A stretch of DNA of 64,000 bases from Aphanothece cf. minutissima CCALA 015 (GCA_003003925.1 PVWP01000007.1:1-64000); one strand, 5' to 3'; positions 9,653 through 20,827 are shown, numbered from the stretch's first letter. Translations and numbers: made by a program. The notes: a model not told the origin generated them from the sequence alone.

Positions 9653-11695
9653 ATGCCCCAGCAGATCGTCATCGCTGAGCAGTTGCGGATCGCCGCAGTG
9701 CTCAACGACGAACGCGTCGATGAACTGATCGTCGCCCAGGGTCGTTATCAGATCGGTGACGTCTACCTCGGAACCGTCGAGAACGTGTTGCCCGGGATCG
9801 ATGCCGCCTTCGTCAACATCGGCGAAAGCGAGAAGAACGGCTTCATCCACATCACCGATCTGGGTCCCCTGCGCCTGAAGAAGGGGGGTGCCGGCATCAC
9901 CGAGCTGCTCGAGCCCCGTCAGAAGGTGCTCGTCCAGGTGATGAAGGAGCCCACGGGCACCAAGGGGCCGCGTCTCACCGGCAACCTGTCCCTGCCGGGG
10001 CGCTTCCTGGTGCTCCAGCCCCACGGCCAGGGGGTCAACATCTCCCGGCGCATCAACGGCGAGAACGAGCGCAACCGCCTGCGGGCCCTGGGTGTGCTGA
10101 TCAAGCCCCCCGGCGCCGGCCTGCTGATCCGCACCGAGGCCGAGGACGTCAGCGAGGAGATGCTGATCGATGACCTCGAGGCCCTGCTGCGCCAATGGGA
10201 ATCGATCCAGCAGGCGGCCGAGACGGCCTCCCCTCCGGTGCTCCTCAACCGGGATGAGGACTTCATCCACCGGGTGCTGCGCGATCTCTACAGCCCCGAG
10301 GTGCTGCGGGTGGTGGTCGACAGCCCCGATTCGGTGGCGCGCGTCAACGCCTTCCTCGGCGCCGACCAGGCCAACCTGCTGGTGGAGCACCACGGCGAAC
10401 CCACCGAGATCCTGGAGCACTACCGGGTCAACGCCGCCATCCGTGATGCCCTCAAGCCCCGGGTGGATCTGCCCTCCGGCGGCTACGTGATCATCGAGCC
10501 CACCGAGGCGCTCACGGTCATCGACGTCAACTCCGGCTCCTTCACCCGCTCGGCCAACGCCCGCGAGACGGTGCTGTGGACCAACTGCGAGGCGGCGGTG
10601 GAGATCGCCCGCCAGCTCAAGCTGCGCAACATCGGCGGCGTCGTGATCATCGACTTCATCGACATGGAGTCCCGTCGTGACCAGCTGCAGCTGCTCGAGC
10701 ACTTCACCCAGGCCAGCCGCGACGACACGGCCCGTCCCCAGATCGCCCAGCTCACCGAGCTCGGCCTGGTGGAGCTGACCCGCAAGCGCCAGGGCCAGAA
10801 CATCTACGAACTTTTCGGCCGAGCCTGCCCCAGCTGTGGCGGTCTGGGCCACGTGGCGGTGCTGCCCGGCAAGGACACCCTCCAGCCCCTGGCCACGGTC
10901 TCGGGCCTGGTGCGCTCGGCGGCCTCGGCCCGGGCCGAAGTGGCCAGCCCCTCCACCGGCGCCGGTGAGTCCGGCGGCAGTGGCCGCCGCCGCCGTGGCG
11001 GCCGCGGCGGGCGCGGCTCCGATGGGGCCGAGCCCCCGGCCCTGGGCGGCTACGCCGAGGGCGGTGCCAACGGCAGCGCCGTCGTCCCGCCGGCGGCCCA
11101 GGAGAGTGTCGCCAGCGACGCTCCGCAGCGCCGCCAGGAGCCCGAGGTGCTGGCCGTGCCGATGGATCCTGAACAGGAGCTGGTCTACGGCTGGATGGGG
11201 TTGAGTCCGGCCTTGCTGCTTGATCCGGTCCCCAGCGGCGACATCCTGATGGTGCGTGTGGTGCGCCCCGACGCCGACCCCGAGGCCGTCCTCGAGGAAG
11301 CCCGTCAGCAGCTGGCCGCCAGCGGCTCCCGTCGCCGGCGGCGCGGCCGTAACGGCGAGGGCCGCAACGGCACGGCCGACGCCAACGGCATGGCCGACGC
11401 GCCCGAGGCGGTGGAATCCCCCGCTGCTGCCGGGGCCTTCGACTCCCCGGTGCACGAGGCGATCCCCATTCTCGAGATCACGCCGGCCCCGTTCGAACCC
11501 CTGCCCACTGCGGTCCCGTCCGAGCTGGTGACCGTGGCCGTTCCCAGCCGCCGCTCCTCCGGCCGATCGACACCGGTCGCGGTGGCGGCTCCGGTCCCGG
11601 TGGCCGCCGCCGCCGCTGTGCCCGCCACGGATTCTCCGGCCGCCGACCCCGGTGAGCCCCGCCGTCGCCGCCGCCGCTCCTCCGCCGCTGGCTGA
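9653..11695 (+). CDS. rne: Ribonuclease E/G
   Basis: A 680-residue endoribonuclease with an S1 domain (about residues 35-120, [20 protein letters not shown]), a catalytic core with magnesium-binding Asp ([12 protein letters not shown], then IIDFIDMES), and a Zn-link motif CPSCGGLGH near residue 395. The C-terminal 280 residues are low-complexity, rich in Gly/Arg, Ala and Pro, and presumably disordered. The last residues are six arginines (R670-R675) followed by SSAAG, which exactly includes RRRRRRSSA, the nonapeptide described in Anabaena RNase E that recruits polynucleotide phosphorylase. The enzyme initiates mRNA decay and rRNA/tRNA processing. The final 44 bases overlap the start of rnhB. 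Confidence 0.96.
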   Translation: MPQQIVIAEQLRIAAVLNDERVDELIVAQGRYQIGDVYLGTVENVLPGIDAAFVNIGESEKNGFIHITDLGPLRLKKGGAGITELLEPRQKVLVQVMKEPTGTKGPRLTGNLSLPGRFLVLQPHGQGVNISRRINGENERNRLRALGVLIKPPGAGLLIRTEAEDVSEEMLIDDLEALLRQWESIQQAAETASPPVLLNRDEDFIHRVLRDLYSPEVLRVVVDSPDSVARVNAFLGADQANLLVEHHGEPTEILEHYRVNAAIRDALKPRVDLPSGGYVIIEPTEALTVIDVNSGSFTRSANARETVLWTNCEAAVEIARQLKLRNIGGVVIIDFIDMESRRDQLQLLEHFTQASRDDTARPQIAQLTELGLVELTRKRQGQNIYELFGRACPSCGGLGHVAVLPGKDTLQPLATVSGLVRSAASARAEVASPSTGAGESGGSGRRRRGGRGGRGSDGAEPPALGGYAEGGANGSAVVPPAAQESVASDAPQRRQEPEVLAVPMDPEQELVYGWMGLSPALLLDPVPSGDILMVRVVRPDADPEAVLEEARQQLAASGSRRRRRGRNGEGRNGTADANGMADAPEAVESPAAAGAFDSPVHEAIPILEITPAPFEPLPTAVPSELVTVAVPSRRSSGRSTPVAVAAPVPVAAAAAVPATDSPAADPGEPRRRRRRSSAAG

Positions 11696-12392
11696 TCGTC
11701 CCGGCCCCGACGCCTTCCCGCGTCCCGGCCCCGAGGCCCTCGGTCACCCCGACGCATCGGTCTGGGGCGGACTCGACCCCGCAGACTGTGCCGGGGTGGA
11801 TGAGGTCGGCCGGGGCAGCCTGTTCGGCCCTGTGTTCGCCGCGGCGGTGGTGCTGCCGGCAACGGCCCTGGCCACCCTGGCGGCAGCGGGCCTGAACGAC
11901 AGCAAGAAGCTCAGCGCCCGGCGCCGCGAGGCCCTGGTTCCCCTTCTGCGGCACCAGGCCCTGGCCTGGGCCCTGGGGCAGGCCAGCGCTGGCGAGATCG
12001 ATCGCTGGGGGGTGCGACGGGCCACCGAATGGGCGATGCTGCGGGCCCTGCAACGGCTGCCCCGCCCCCCCCGGCTGCTGCTGGTGGATGGGGTCCTGCC
12101 CCTGCGGGGCTGGGACGGCCCCCAGACCACCCTGGTGGGCGGAGACGGCCGCTGCGCGGCGATCGCCGCCGCCAGCGTGCTCGCCAAGCAGGAGCGGGAT
12201 GCCCTCCTGCGGCGCCTGGCCCTGCGCAACCCCGGCTACGGCCTGGAGCGCCACGCCGGCTACGGCACCCGCCAGCACCGGGAGGCGATCCAGCGGCTGG
12301 GACCCACGCCCCTGCACCGCCGCAGCTTCCTCAGGTCGATCGGCACCAGCGCTGGAAATCCCCCAGCAGCTGCTGACTCACCCGGGTCCTGA
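11652..12392 (+). CDS. rnhB: Ribonuclease HII
   Basis: A 246-residue protein that removes RNA from RNA-DNA hybrids, including single ribonucleotides. Active-site residues D50-E51 lie in [20 protein letters not shown], a further Asp in [10 protein letters not shown], and the closing motif is [13 protein letters not shown]. The GTG at 11652 begins inside the last 44 bases of rne, implying co-transcription and probably translational coupling. The first 40 residues are a Pro-rich extension, so a later initiation cannot be excluded, but no better in-frame start precedes the conserved core. The 3' end overlaps the convergent DUF1997 gene by 62 bases. Confidence 0.92.
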   Translation: MSPAVAAAAPPPLADRPGPDAFPRPGPEALGHPDASVWGGLDPADCAGVDEVGRGSLFGPVFAAAVVLPATALATLAAAGLNDSKKLSARRREALVPLLRHQALAWALGQASAGEIDRWGVRRATEWAMLRALQRLPRPPRLLLVDGVLPLRGWDGPQTTLVGGDGRCAAIAAASVLAKQERDALLRRLALRNPGYGLERHAGYGTRQHREAIQRLGPTPLHRRSFLRSIGTSAGNPPAAADSPGS

Positions 12393-12843
12393 TGCCCAGC
12401 AGGATGCCGCCGAGCACCGAGCGGCCCGTGGCCTCCAGCACCTTGGGCGGGATCAGCTTCAGCAGGGTGGGGCGGCTCACCGTCACCGAGAGGCTGGCCT
12501 CACCGGTGAGGCCGCCGTCGGCCGCGGCCAGCCAGGAGCAGAGCCCGAGGCGGAAGTCCTCCACCAGCCCGAGCCCTTCGAGCTGGCAGTCGAGGGCCTC
12601 CAGCTCCAGCCGCCCATGGCGACGCACCACCTGCAGCTCCACCACCGGCTGGATCTTCAGCTGGAACACCCGCACCTGGCTCACCGTGTAGCGGTAGCGG
12701 CCGGGGCCGAGGGGTTCGAGCTGGGTGGGGTCGAGCAGGGCCTGCACGACCCGCTGCTCATCGTCGAGGTAGGCGGGCAGGCGATCCGCCTCGCTGGCCA
12801 CCGGAAGGTCGAGTTGCTGGCTGGCGCTGAAGGCCAGGGACAT
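12331..12843 (-). CDS. DUF1997 family protein
   Basis: A 170-residue soluble protein matching the cyanobacterial/plastid DUF1997 family (beta-rich, START/SRPBCC-like in appearance), recognised by the pattern of a lipid-like [20 protein letters not shown] core and a C-terminal [15 protein letters not shown] helix. No function is established for the family. It is convergent with rnhB, with a 62-base 3' overlap, and divergent from pheA with 56 bases between starts, so the two share a short promoter region. Confidence 0.75.
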   Translation of the reverse strand: MSLAFSASQQLDLPVASEADRLPAYLDDEQRVVQALLDPTQLEPLGPGRYRYTVSQVRVFQLKIQPVVELQVVRRHGRLELEALDCQLEGLGLVEDFRLGLCSWLAAADGGLTGEASLSVTVSRPTLLKLIPPKVLEATGRSVLGGILLGIRTRVSQQLLGDFQRWCRST

Positions 12844-12899
12844 GGCCTGCGGGCCGGCAGGCCATGATCCTACCGATCACCCCAGAGCGTCCCACCGCC

Positions 12900-13745
12900 A
12901 TGCGTCTTGCCTTTCTCGGTCCCGTCGGCACCTACGGTGAGCAGGCGGCGCAGCGACTGGCGGCCCTCGAGGGCCTCGAGGCGGTGGACTTCGTGCCCCA
13001 GCAGGGCATCCGCGCCGTGATCCGGGCCCTGGCTGACGGCGACTGCGATCTGGCGGTGGTGCCGGTGGAGAACTCCGTCGAGGGGGGCGTCACCAGCTGT
13101 CTCGATGCCCTCTGGGAGCACCCCGACCTGGCGGTGGCCCGGGCCCTGGTGCTGCCCATCCGCCATGCCCTGGTGGGCAGCGGTCCGCTCGACGGGATCA
13201 GTGAGGTGCTCTCCCACCCCCAGGCCCTGGCCCAGTGCAGCCTGTGGCTGGGGGAACACTTGCCCCAGGCCCTGCAGTTGCCCACCAGCTCCACCGCCGA
13301 GGCGGCCCGGCTGGTGCGGGGCAGCCGTTTCCGGGGCGCCATCGCCTCGCTGGAGGCCGCCGCCGAGCACGGCCTGGAGGTGCTGGCCCACCCGATCAAT
13401 GATGTGCCGGGCAACTGCACCCGCTTCCTGCTGCTGCGTCGCGGCGAGCGCTCCCACCAGGGCCCGTACGCCAGCCTGGCGTTCTCGCTCCATTCCAACC
13501 AGCCCGGTGCCCTGCTGGAGTCGCTGGGCTGCTTCGCCGGCCAGGGGCTGAACATGAGCCGGATCGAATCCCGTCCCTCCAAGCGGGAGATGGGCGAATA
13601 CATCTTCTTCGTCGATCTCGAGCTTCCCGAAGAGGCCGCTCCCCTGGACGGGGCGATCGCCGACCTCACCCCCCTCTGCGAGCACCTGGCCCTGTTCGGG
13701 GCCTATCCCCTGACCAACCTCGCCGCCGAGGAGAGGGCCGACTGA
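12900..13745 (+). CDS. pheA: Prephenate dehydratase
   Basis: A 281-residue enzyme that converts prephenate to phenylpyruvate in phenylalanine synthesis. The N-terminal catalytic domain begins AFLGPVGTYGEQAAQRL and contains the Thr-Arg-Phe motif in NCTRFLLLRRGE. The C-terminal ACT domain (from about residue 190, SLAFSLHSNQPGALLESLG) carries the Phe-binding ESRPSKREMGEYIFFVD motif, so feedback inhibition by phenylalanine is expected. There is no chorismate mutase domain, as usual in cyanobacteria. ATG 12900 fits the family; an in-frame ATG at 12864 would add 12 residues without similarity. It converges with the methyltransferase gene, one base apart. Confidence 0.95.
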   Translation: MRLAFLGPVGTYGEQAAQRLAALEGLEAVDFVPQQGIRAVIRALADGDCDLAVVPVENSVEGGVTSCLDALWEHPDLAVARALVLPIRHALVGSGPLDGISEVLSHPQALAQCSLWLGEHLPQALQLPTSSTAEAARLVRGSRFRGAIASLEAAAEHGLEVLAHPINDVPGNCTRFLLLRRGERSHQGPYASLAFSLHSNQPGALLESLGCFAGQGLNMSRIESRPSKREMGEYIFFVDLELPEEAAPLDGAIADLTPLCEHLALFGAYPLTNLAAEERAD

Positions 13746-13746
13746 G

Positions 13747-14751
13747 TCAGCCGCGCCCCGCCGTGGCCTCGGCTCCAGGCGCCTCACCGCGGAAGACCCC
13801 GAACTGCATCAGGCCGTTGCGGAAGGCCCAGTCCATCAGCAGCAGCGTCGGCGTCTCCCGCAGTCCCTGGAGCACGGCCCGGGGGCCCAGCCCCAGCACC
13901 GCCCCGGGGCGGCGCACGCCTTCAAGGATCGAATCCACCCAGGAGGGGAGCGTGGCCGCCGTCCAGTCGGCGGTGCTGATCGTCAGGCCCCGGTTCCAGG
14001 GGCTGGTCTCCAGATTCCGCTTCAGGGAGGGGATGCTGGCGAATTCCGGATGGGCCCACTGGTCGAGCAGCTGGCGCATCACCCAGCGCTCCAGCCGATT
14101 CATGGGGGCGACGCTCGGGTCGCGGCGGTTCCAGTCGGCCACCGCCAGAGAGCCCCCCGGCCGGAGCACCCGCAGCATCTCATCGGCGTAGCGCTGCTTG
14201 TCGGGCATGTGGGGGCCGGCCTCCACACTCCAGACCGCATCGAAGCCCGCCCCAGGGCCCCCGTCCGGCAGTTCCAGGGCCAGGGCATCCATCACGGCGA
14301 ACCGGCAGTTCGGCAGATCGGCGGGGGTGAGCTCCCGGGCCCGGGCAATCTGGGCCGGGCTGATGCTGATCCCCAGCACCTCGAAGCCGTAGTCGCGGGC
14401 CAGGATGCGGGCGCTGCCGCCGATGCCGCAGCCCACATCCAGCACGCGGCTGCCGGGGGGCAGGCGGTCGAGGCCGCTCCAGCGCACCAGTTCGTGGACG
14501 AAGGCGGCCTTGGCGGCGCGGAAGTCGCGGGGGGCGGGGGTGTCACCGTAGTGGCCCAGGTGCACATGCTCGCCCCAGAGCCGCTCCAGCAGCCGGTCGT
14601 CGGTCCAGCGGTCGTAGGCGGCGGCGACGCTGGCCGGGGACAGGTAGGCCCGCGAGCGGCGCTGCCACACCAGGGCGGCCAGCACCGCGGCCAGGGCACC
14701 CCCCGTCAGGAGGAGGGGCAGCAGGGCGCCGCCCGGAAGGAGGCTCGGCAT
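13747..14751 (-). CDS. MPBQ/MSBQ methyltransferase
   Basis: A 334-residue SAM-dependent methyltransferase. An N-terminal membrane segment (residues about 6-28) is followed by AYDRWTDDRLLERLWGEHVH, SAM motif I in VLDVGCGIGGSARILARDYG, and WSVEAGPHMPDKQRYADEML. The order of segments and the N-terminal anchor resemble, from memory, Synechocystis sll0418, the 2-methyl-6-phytyl/solanyl-benzoquinol methyltransferase of tocopherol and plastoquinone synthesis, rather than gamma-tocopherol methyltransferase. It probably acts at the inner or thylakoid membrane. It starts three bases after the LON-domain gene and is surely in the same transcript. Confidence 0.85.
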   Translation of the reverse strand: MPSLLPGGALLPLLLTGGALAAVLAALVWQRRSRAYLSPASVAAAYDRWTDDRLLERLWGEHVHLGHYGDTPAPRDFRAAKAAFVHELVRWSGLDRLPPGSRVLDVGCGIGGSARILARDYGFEVLGISISPAQIARARELTPADLPNCRFAVMDALALELPDGGPGAGFDAVWSVEAGPHMPDKQRYADEMLRVLRPGGSLAVADWNRRDPSVAPMNRLERWVMRQLLDQWAHPEFASIPSLKRNLETSPWNRGLTISTADWTAATLPSWVDSILEGVRRPGAVLGLGPRAVLQGLRETPTLLLMDWAFRNGLMQFGVFRGEAPGAEATAGRG

Positions 14752-14754
14752 GGC

Positions 14755-15423
14755 TCAGGTCTCGCTGCTGCCGTCGCCGAGGCTGGAGAAGGTGTCCTTG
14801 AGGACCGTGCGGGCCGCCAGCTGGCGCCGGGTCTGGTCGAGCAGTTCGAATTCCTGGCGCAGGCGCTCGCCGGTGTCGGTGATCTCCAGCAGGGCCTGCT
14901 GGTGGTCCGCCACCGGACCGCCGAGGTGGGCACCGATCCAGAAGGAGAGCTCCCGCGGCAGGTCGGGCAGATCGGCGGGCAGGGAGGAGGGCTTGCCGAT
15001 CAGCTTGCCGGTGAGATCGACGACGTCGCGCAGGGCCCGGGTCACGTCGCTGGTGAGGGTCTCGAGCTCTTCGTGGCTTTCGCTCACCGTGTCCTCGATC
15101 CAGCTGACCATGCCGACGCGGAACGGGGTGTCGCGCACGATGTCGAGCACCCGGAAACGCTGCTGGCCCATGGTGACGATGTTGCTGCGGTCGTCGTCCT
15201 GCACCTGGCAGTGGAGGATCTCGGCGCAGCAGCCCACTTCCGCCATCTTCTTGCTCTGGGGATCCCAGCGGACCACCCCGAAGCGCCTGTCCTCCGACAT
15301 CGCCGTGCGCAGCATCATGCGATAGCGCGGCTCGAAGATGTGGAGCGGCAGCACTTCCTGGGGGAAGAGCACCACATCGGGGAGGGGGAACAGGGGCAAC
15401 TCCCTGACGGCCAGGTCAGTCAC
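14755..15423 (-). CDS. LON peptidase substrate-binding domain protein
   Basis: A 222-residue protein consisting of the Lon N-terminal (LON-SB, PUA-like) domain only: RELPLFPLPDVVLFPQEVLPL, then IFEPRYRMMLRTAMSEDRRFG and a C-terminal helical part. There is no AAA+ or peptidase domain, so it is not a Lon protease; the role is unknown. The GTG start at 15423 leads straight into the conserved domain. It lies 139 bases downstream of rpsJ on the same strand, and a TAGGAT sequence near 15521 could be a -10 element for separate transcription (weak). It is followed at three bases by the MPBQ methyltransferase. Confidence 0.88.
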   Translation of the reverse strand: MTDLAVRELPLFPLPDVVLFPQEVLPLHIFEPRYRMMLRTAMSEDRRFGVVRWDPQSKKMAEVGCCAEILHCQVQDDDRSNIVTMGQQRFRVLDIVRDTPFRVGMVSWIEDTVSESHEELETLTSDVTRALRDVVDLTGKLIGKPSSLPADLPDLPRELSFWIGAHLGGPVADHQQALLEITDTGERLRQEFELLDQTRRQLAARTVLKDTFSSLGDGSSET

Positions 15424-15562
15424 GCGAGCAGGATGCCGCTGGCGGCAGGGGGGAAGGGGCGATCGAAGGGCGGCGGCGGAAGGATCAACCAGGGCAACTC
15501 GGGGTGTATCGCGATCCTAGAGAGAGCGACCAGCCCGGCGAAGCCCTGTGGCCCCATCGGCA

Positions 15563-15883
15563 TCAGAGCTTGACTTCGATATCCACACCACTGGGCAGGT
15601 CGAGCTTCATGAGGGCGTCGATGGTCTTGGAGCTGGGGCTGTAGATATCGATGATGCGGCGGTGGGTGCGCGTCTCGAAGTGCTCACGGGAATCCTTGTC
15701 GACGTGGGGCGAGCGCAGCACGCAGTAAATCTTGCGCTTGGTGGGCAGGGGGATGGGGCCGATGGCCGTGGCAGCGGTGTGATCGGCGGTTTCGATGATC
15801 TTTTCGCAGGACAGATCCAGCATGCGGCGATCGAAGGCCTTCAGGCGGATGCGGATCTTCTGCTGGGGGATGGAGGCGGTCAT
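15563..15883 (-). CDS. rpsJ: 30S ribosomal protein S10
   Basis: A 106-residue ribosomal protein S10 (also NusE in antitermination). Typical segments are [36 protein letters not shown] and the C-terminal SGVDIEVKL. The ATG at 15883 was chosen because it gives the family length; the open frame extends 74 codons further without similarity. It is the last gene of the str cluster, 142 bases after tuf, the usual cyanobacterial arrangement in which rpsJ follows tuf. Confidence 0.96.
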   Translation of the reverse strand: MTASIPQQKIRIRLKAFDRRMLDLSCEKIIETADHTAATAIGPIPLPTKRKIYCVLRSPHVDKDSREHFETRTHRRIIDIYSPSSKTIDALMKLDLPSGVDIEVKL

Positions 15884-16025
15884 CGGAAGGGAAACGCGGG
15901 CGAAGGGCGGCAGATGGGCGGCGGGAGTGCCGCGGCAACGGGTTGTCGAGGTGCAGAGGGAACCGACGGTTCCGGAAGCGGGAGCCCCACCGGGGTGAAG
16001 CTCCCTTGAACAGGCTAGATCAGCC

Positions 16026-17255
<1,230 letters not shown>

Positions 17256-17297
17256 GGAAGGAAAGAATCGGGGGGGTGGGTTGGATGGAAAGAAAGA

Positions 17298-19373
17298 TCA
17301 GGAATTGCCCTGATTCTTGGAAATGATGGCTTCCGCCACATTGCGAGGAACTTCCTCGTAATGGCTGAACTCCATCGAGAAAATACCCCGACCCTGGGTC
17401 ATGGATCGGAGCTGGGTGGCATAGCCGAACATTTCGGCCAGCGGCACCTTGGCCTGGACTTTGGACTGACCGTCGTCGACGGACTGTCCTTCGACCTGAC
17501 CACGGCGGGAGGAAAGGTCGCCGATGACCGAACCGAGGAAATCCTCGGGGACCTCGACCTCAACCTTCATCATCGGCTCAAGCAGTACGGGATTGCACTT
17601 CTTGACGCCGTCCTTGAAGGCCATGGAACCGGCGATCTTGAACGCCATCTCCGAAGAGTCGACGTCGTGATAGGAGCCGTCCACCATGGTGACCTTGACA
17701 TCGATCATGGGGAAACCGGCAATCACGCCGGACTGGCAGGTTTCCTTCATGCCGGCTTCCGCCGGGCCGATGTACTCCTTGGGAACGATGCCGCCAACGA
17801 TCTTGTTGACGAACTCGAACCCTGAACCCGGCTCGCCGGGCTGCATTTCGATCACCACGTGGCCGTACTGGCCCTTGCCGCCCGTCTGGCGGGCGAACTT
17901 GCCTTCACCCTTGGCACTGCCGCGGATGGTTTCCCGGTAGGACACCTGGGGGGCGCCGATGTTGGCCTCCACCTTGAACTCCCGCAGCATGCGGTCGACC
18001 AGGATCTCCAGGTGCAGTTCGCCCATGCCGGCGATCACCGTCTGGTTGGTTTCCGGATCGGTGGAGACCCGGAAGGTGGGGTCCTCCTCGGAGAGGGACT
18101 GAAGGGCCTTGCCGAGCTTCTCCATGTCGCCCTTGGTCTTGGGCTCCACGGCCACGGAGATCACCGGTTCGGGGATGAACAGGGATTCCAGGATGATCGG
18201 GTCGGAGTCGACGCAGAGGGTGTCGCCCGTGGTGGTGTCCTTGAGGCCGAGCACGGCCCCGAGATCACCGGCCCGCAGTTCGTCCACCTCCTCGCGTTCG
18301 TCGGCCTTGAGCAGGATCAGGCGGGAGATGCGCTCCTTCTTGTCCTTGGTGGAGTTGAGCACGTAGCTGCCCTTCTGCAGGACCCCGCTGTACATGCGCA
18401 CGAAGGTGAGCTTGCCGTAGGGGTCGGCCATGACCTTGAAGGCCAGGGCGCTGAAGGGGGCGTTGTCGTCGCAGGGGCGGGTGGCTTCGCTGCCGTCGGC
18501 CAGCAGGCCATGGATCGGAGGCACGTCGACGGGGGCGGGCAGGTAGTCGACCACCGCGTCGAGCACCAGCTGGACACCCTTGTTCTTGAAGGCGGAGCCG
18601 CAGAGGATCGGCACCATGCCGTGCTGCAGCACCCCGAGGCGGATGCCGCGCATCAGCTGCTCCTGGGTGAGCTCACCGTTCTCGAGGAAGGCCTCGATCA
18701 GCTCTTCGTCGGTTTCGGCCACCGACTCCATCAGCTTCTGGCGCCATTCCGCAGCCTCGTCCTGCATGTCGGCGGGGATCTCCTCTTCGAGGATGTCGGT
18801 GCCGAGATCATTGGTGTAGATGATCGCCTTGTTGCGCACCAGGTCGATGATGCCCTTGAGATCGCCCTCGGCACCGATCGGCAGCTGGATCGGCACGGCG
18901 TTGGCCTTGAGGCGATCCTTGATCTGCTCGTAGACCTTCAGGAAGTTGGCACCGGTGCGGTCCATCTTGTTGACGAACACGATCCGGGGCACGTTGTAGC
19001 GGTCGGCCTGGCGCCAGACGGTCTCCGACTGGGGCTGGACGCCGCCCACGGCACAGAACACGGCGACCACACCATCGAGCACGCGCATGGAGCGCTCCAC
19101 TTCGATCGTGAAATCGACGTGGCCGGGGGTGTCGATGATGTTGATCCGGTTGTCCTTCCAGCTGGTGGAGATGGCGGCCGCGGTGATGGTGATGCCACGC
19201 TCGCGTTCCTGCTCCATCCAGTCGGTGACGGCGGCGCCATCGTGCACCTCGCCCATCTTGTGGACCACGCCGGAATAGAACAGAATCCGTTCGGTCGTGG
19301 TGGTCTTGCCCGCGTCGATGTGAGCGGCGATTCCGATATTTCTGACGCGTTCCAGGGGGTAGGCGCGGGCCAC
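17298..19373 (-). CDS. fusA: Elongation factor G
   Basis: A 691-residue translocation GTPase. The N-terminus [20 protein letters not shown] leads to the P-loop [16 protein letters not shown]3 is [16 protein letters not shown] and G4 [13 protein letters not shown]. Domain IV and the C-terminal RGQVEG region are complete. The GTG at 19373 was chosen because it gives the family N-terminus; upstream in-frame codons back to 19559 run into rpsG and lack similarity. It lies 112 bases downstream of rpsG and upstream of tuf. Confidence 0.97.
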   Translation of the reverse strand: MARAYPLERVRNIGIAAHIDAGKTTTTERILFYSGVVHKMGEVHDGAAVTDWMEQERERGITITAAAISTSWKDNRINIIDTPGHVDFTIEVERSMRVLDGVVAVFCAVGGVQPQSETVWRQADRYNVPRIVFVNKMDRTGANFLKVYEQIKDRLKANAVPIQLPIGAEGDLKGIIDLVRNKAIIYTNDLGTDILEEEIPADMQDEAAEWRQKLMESVAETDEELIEAFLENGELTQEQLMRGIRLGVLQHGMVPILCGSAFKNKGVQLVLDAVVDYLPAPVDVPPIHGLLADGSEATRPCDDNAPFSALAFKVMADPYGKLTFVRMYSGVLQKGSYVLNSTKDKKERISRLILLKADEREEVDELRAGDLGAVLGLKDTTTGDTLCVDSDPIILESLFIPEPVISVAVEPKTKGDMEKLGKALQSLSEEDPTFRVSTDPETNQTVIAGMGELHLEILVDRMLREFKVEANIGAPQVSYRETIRGSAKGEGKFARQTGGKGQYGHVVIEMQPGEPGSGFEFVNKIVGGIVPKEYIGPAEAGMKETCQSGVIAGFPMIDVKVTMVDGSYHDVDSSEMAFKIAGSMAFKDGVKKCNPVLLEPMMKVEVEVPEDFLGSVIGDLSSRRGQVEGQSVDDGQSKVQAKVPLAEMFGYATQLRSMTQGRGIFSMEFSHYEEVPRNVAEAIISKNQGNS

Positions 19374-19485
19374 GGGAAAGTTCTCCGGGGGTGGGTCGAC
19401 AAAAAACGGGCGTAACTCTACAGACCGGTGATCGCTCAGGTCTGGGGGAACCGGATCAGCCCAGGGATCCGGCCCCCGGGGCCGC

Positions 19486-19956
19486 TCAGTAGCGGTAGTG
19501 GGCGAAAGCCTTGTTCGCTTCGGCCATCTTGTGGGTTTCCTCCCGCTTGCGGACGGCACTGCCGGCCTCGTTGGCCGCGTCCATCAGCTCGCCGGCCAGT
19601 TTCTGGGCCATGCTGCGGCCGTTGCGGGCGCGGGAGAAGTTGACCAGCCAGCGCAGCGCCATGGCGGTGCCCCGCTCCTGACGCACTTCCATCGGCACCT
19701 GATAGGTGGCACCGCCGACCCGACGGGCCCGCACTTCCACCAGGGGGGTGGCATTGCGGACCGCCGTCTCGAACAGGTCGAGGGGGTCGGCGCCGGTGCG
19801 CTCGTTGATCAGGGTGAAGGCGTCGGACAGGATGCGCTGGGCCGTGGACTTCTTGCCGTGCTTCATCAGCCGGGCCACGATCATCGAGGCCAGGCGGCTG
19901 TTGAACTGGGGATCCGGCAGGACCGGGCGCTTCTCGGCGGCGTTGCGGCGGGACAT
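19486..19956 (-). CDS. rpsG: 30S ribosomal protein S7
   Basis: A 156-residue primary 16S rRNA-binding protein of the small-subunit head. It starts [20 protein letters not shown] and ends [14 protein letters not shown], both characteristic. In other bacteria S7 represses translation of the str mRNA; the same is likely but not shown. It lies 64 bases after rpsL and 112 before fusA. Confidence 0.97.
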   Translation of the reverse strand: MSRRNAAEKRPVLPDPQFNSRLASMIVARLMKHGKKSTAQRILSDAFTLINERTGADPLDLFETAVRNATPLVEVRARRVGGATYQVPMEVRQERGTAMALRWLVNFSRARNGRSMAQKLAGELMDAANEAGSAVRKREETHKMAEANKAFAHYRY

Positions 19957-20020
19957 GGAACGGAGGGAGAAAAGGCGGGGGAGGAGGAGGTCGGCCGCGG
20001 AGAGCCGGGGGCGCGAAGGC

Positions 20021-20395
20021 TCAGGCCTTCGGTGTCTTGGCGCCGTACTTGGAGCGGGACTGGCGCCGGTCCTTGACCCCGGAGGTGTCGAGGGTGCCGC
20101 GGATGATGTGATACCGGACACCGGGCAGATCCTTGACGCGGCCGCCGCGGATCAGAACCACCGAGTGCTCCTGAAGGTTGTGGCCGATACCGGGGATGTA
20201 AGCCGTCACCTCGAAGCCGGAGGTGAGGCGCACACGGGCCACCTTCCTCAGCGCCGAGTTGGGCTTCTTCGGGGTGGAGGTGTACACCCGGGTGCAGACG
20301 CCACGCCGTTCGGGGCAGGCGCGCAGGGCGGGCGACTTCGTCTTGCGGGTGAGACGCTGCCGCTCGGTGCGGATCAGCTGCTGAATAGTGGGCAT
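20021..20395 (-). CDS. rpsL: 30S ribosomal protein S12
   Basis: A 124-residue decoding-site protein. It has the [14 protein letters not shown]-terminus, the [18 protein letters not shown] loop (lysines at the classical streptomycin positions, i.e. wild-type), and the C-terminal [15 protein letters not shown] 20395 gives the normal length. It is the first gene of the str cluster. The 96-base gap behind the A-type carrier gene contains a perfect 16-bp palindrome in the presumed leader. Confidence 0.97.
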   Translation of the reverse strand: MPTIQQLIRTERQRLTRKTKSPALRACPERRGVCTRVYTSTPKKPNSALRKVARVRLTSGFEVTAYIPGIGHNLQEHSVVLIRGGRVKDLPGVRYHIIRGTLDTSGVKDRRQSRSKYGAKTPKA

Positions 20396-20436
20396 CGAGG
20401 GCCGGGTGCTGCTCGGTGGGGACTTCTGGGTGGACA

Positions 20437-20452
20437 GGTCGGACGTCCGACC
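20437..20452. promoter_or_regulatory. Perfect 16-bp palindrome in the rpsL leader
   Basis: GGTCGGACGTCCGACC is a perfect palindrome about 42 bases upstream of the rpsL ATG and 40 bases after the stop of the A-type carrier gene. As DNA it could bind a dimeric regulator; as RNA it could form a hairpin or pair between molecules. No T-run follows on either strand, so an intrinsic terminator is unlikely. Confidence 0.45.
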
Positions 20453-20491
20453 GTATCGACAATCCGACACCTTACTTCGTCGTCGTCCCGC

Positions 20492-20827
20492 TCATGTCTC
20501 GCGACTGAAGGCGGCCCCGCAGGCACAGGTGCGCACCCCCGGGCCGGAGCGCACCAGGAAACCCCCGCCGCTGAGGTCGCCGCGGTAATCGAGCTGCAGT
20601 CCCTGAAGCAGGGGCAGCTGGTCTCCGGGGGAATAGAGGGTGATGCCGTCGGCCCGGGCCACGGGGGTGCCGGAGAGGTGCCCCGGGCGCAGGCGGATGG
20701 CCCAGGCCTCACAGGCACCCTCGAGCAGCTCCAGGTGCATCAGCCCGGGGGTGCCCGCCACGGCCGCCTGCCGGCAGAGCTCGGCGGCGGCGGCGGCGGT
20801 GAGACGGAGGCTGTGGCCCCTGGGCAC
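20492..20827 (-). CDS. A-type iron-sulfur carrier (IscA/HesB-like)
   Basis: A 111-residue protein of the HesB/IscA/SufA type, which carries Fe-S clusters or iron to target proteins. The three expected cysteines are present: C39 in LLEGACEAWAIRL and the pair in RTCACGAAFS, separated by 62 residues as in IscA. The usual GGGCSG loop is replaced by EGACEA and CGCG by CACG, so it is a divergent member. The start is the GTG at 20827, since no other start lies between it and the upstream gene end; a non-canonical CTG further up cannot be excluded. It lies 53 bases after the phosphodiester-glycosidase gene and just before the str operon. Confidence 0.7.
   Translation of the reverse strand: MPRGHSLRLTAAAAAELCRQAAVAGTPGLMHLELLEGACEAWAIRLRPGHLSGTPVARADGITLYSPGDQLPLLQGLQLDYRGDLSGGGFLVRSGPGVRTCACGAAFSRET

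Noticed and set aside
14755..15423. Lon protease gene
   Set aside because: Only the N-terminal substrate-binding domain is present; no Walker motifs or Ser-Lys dyad.
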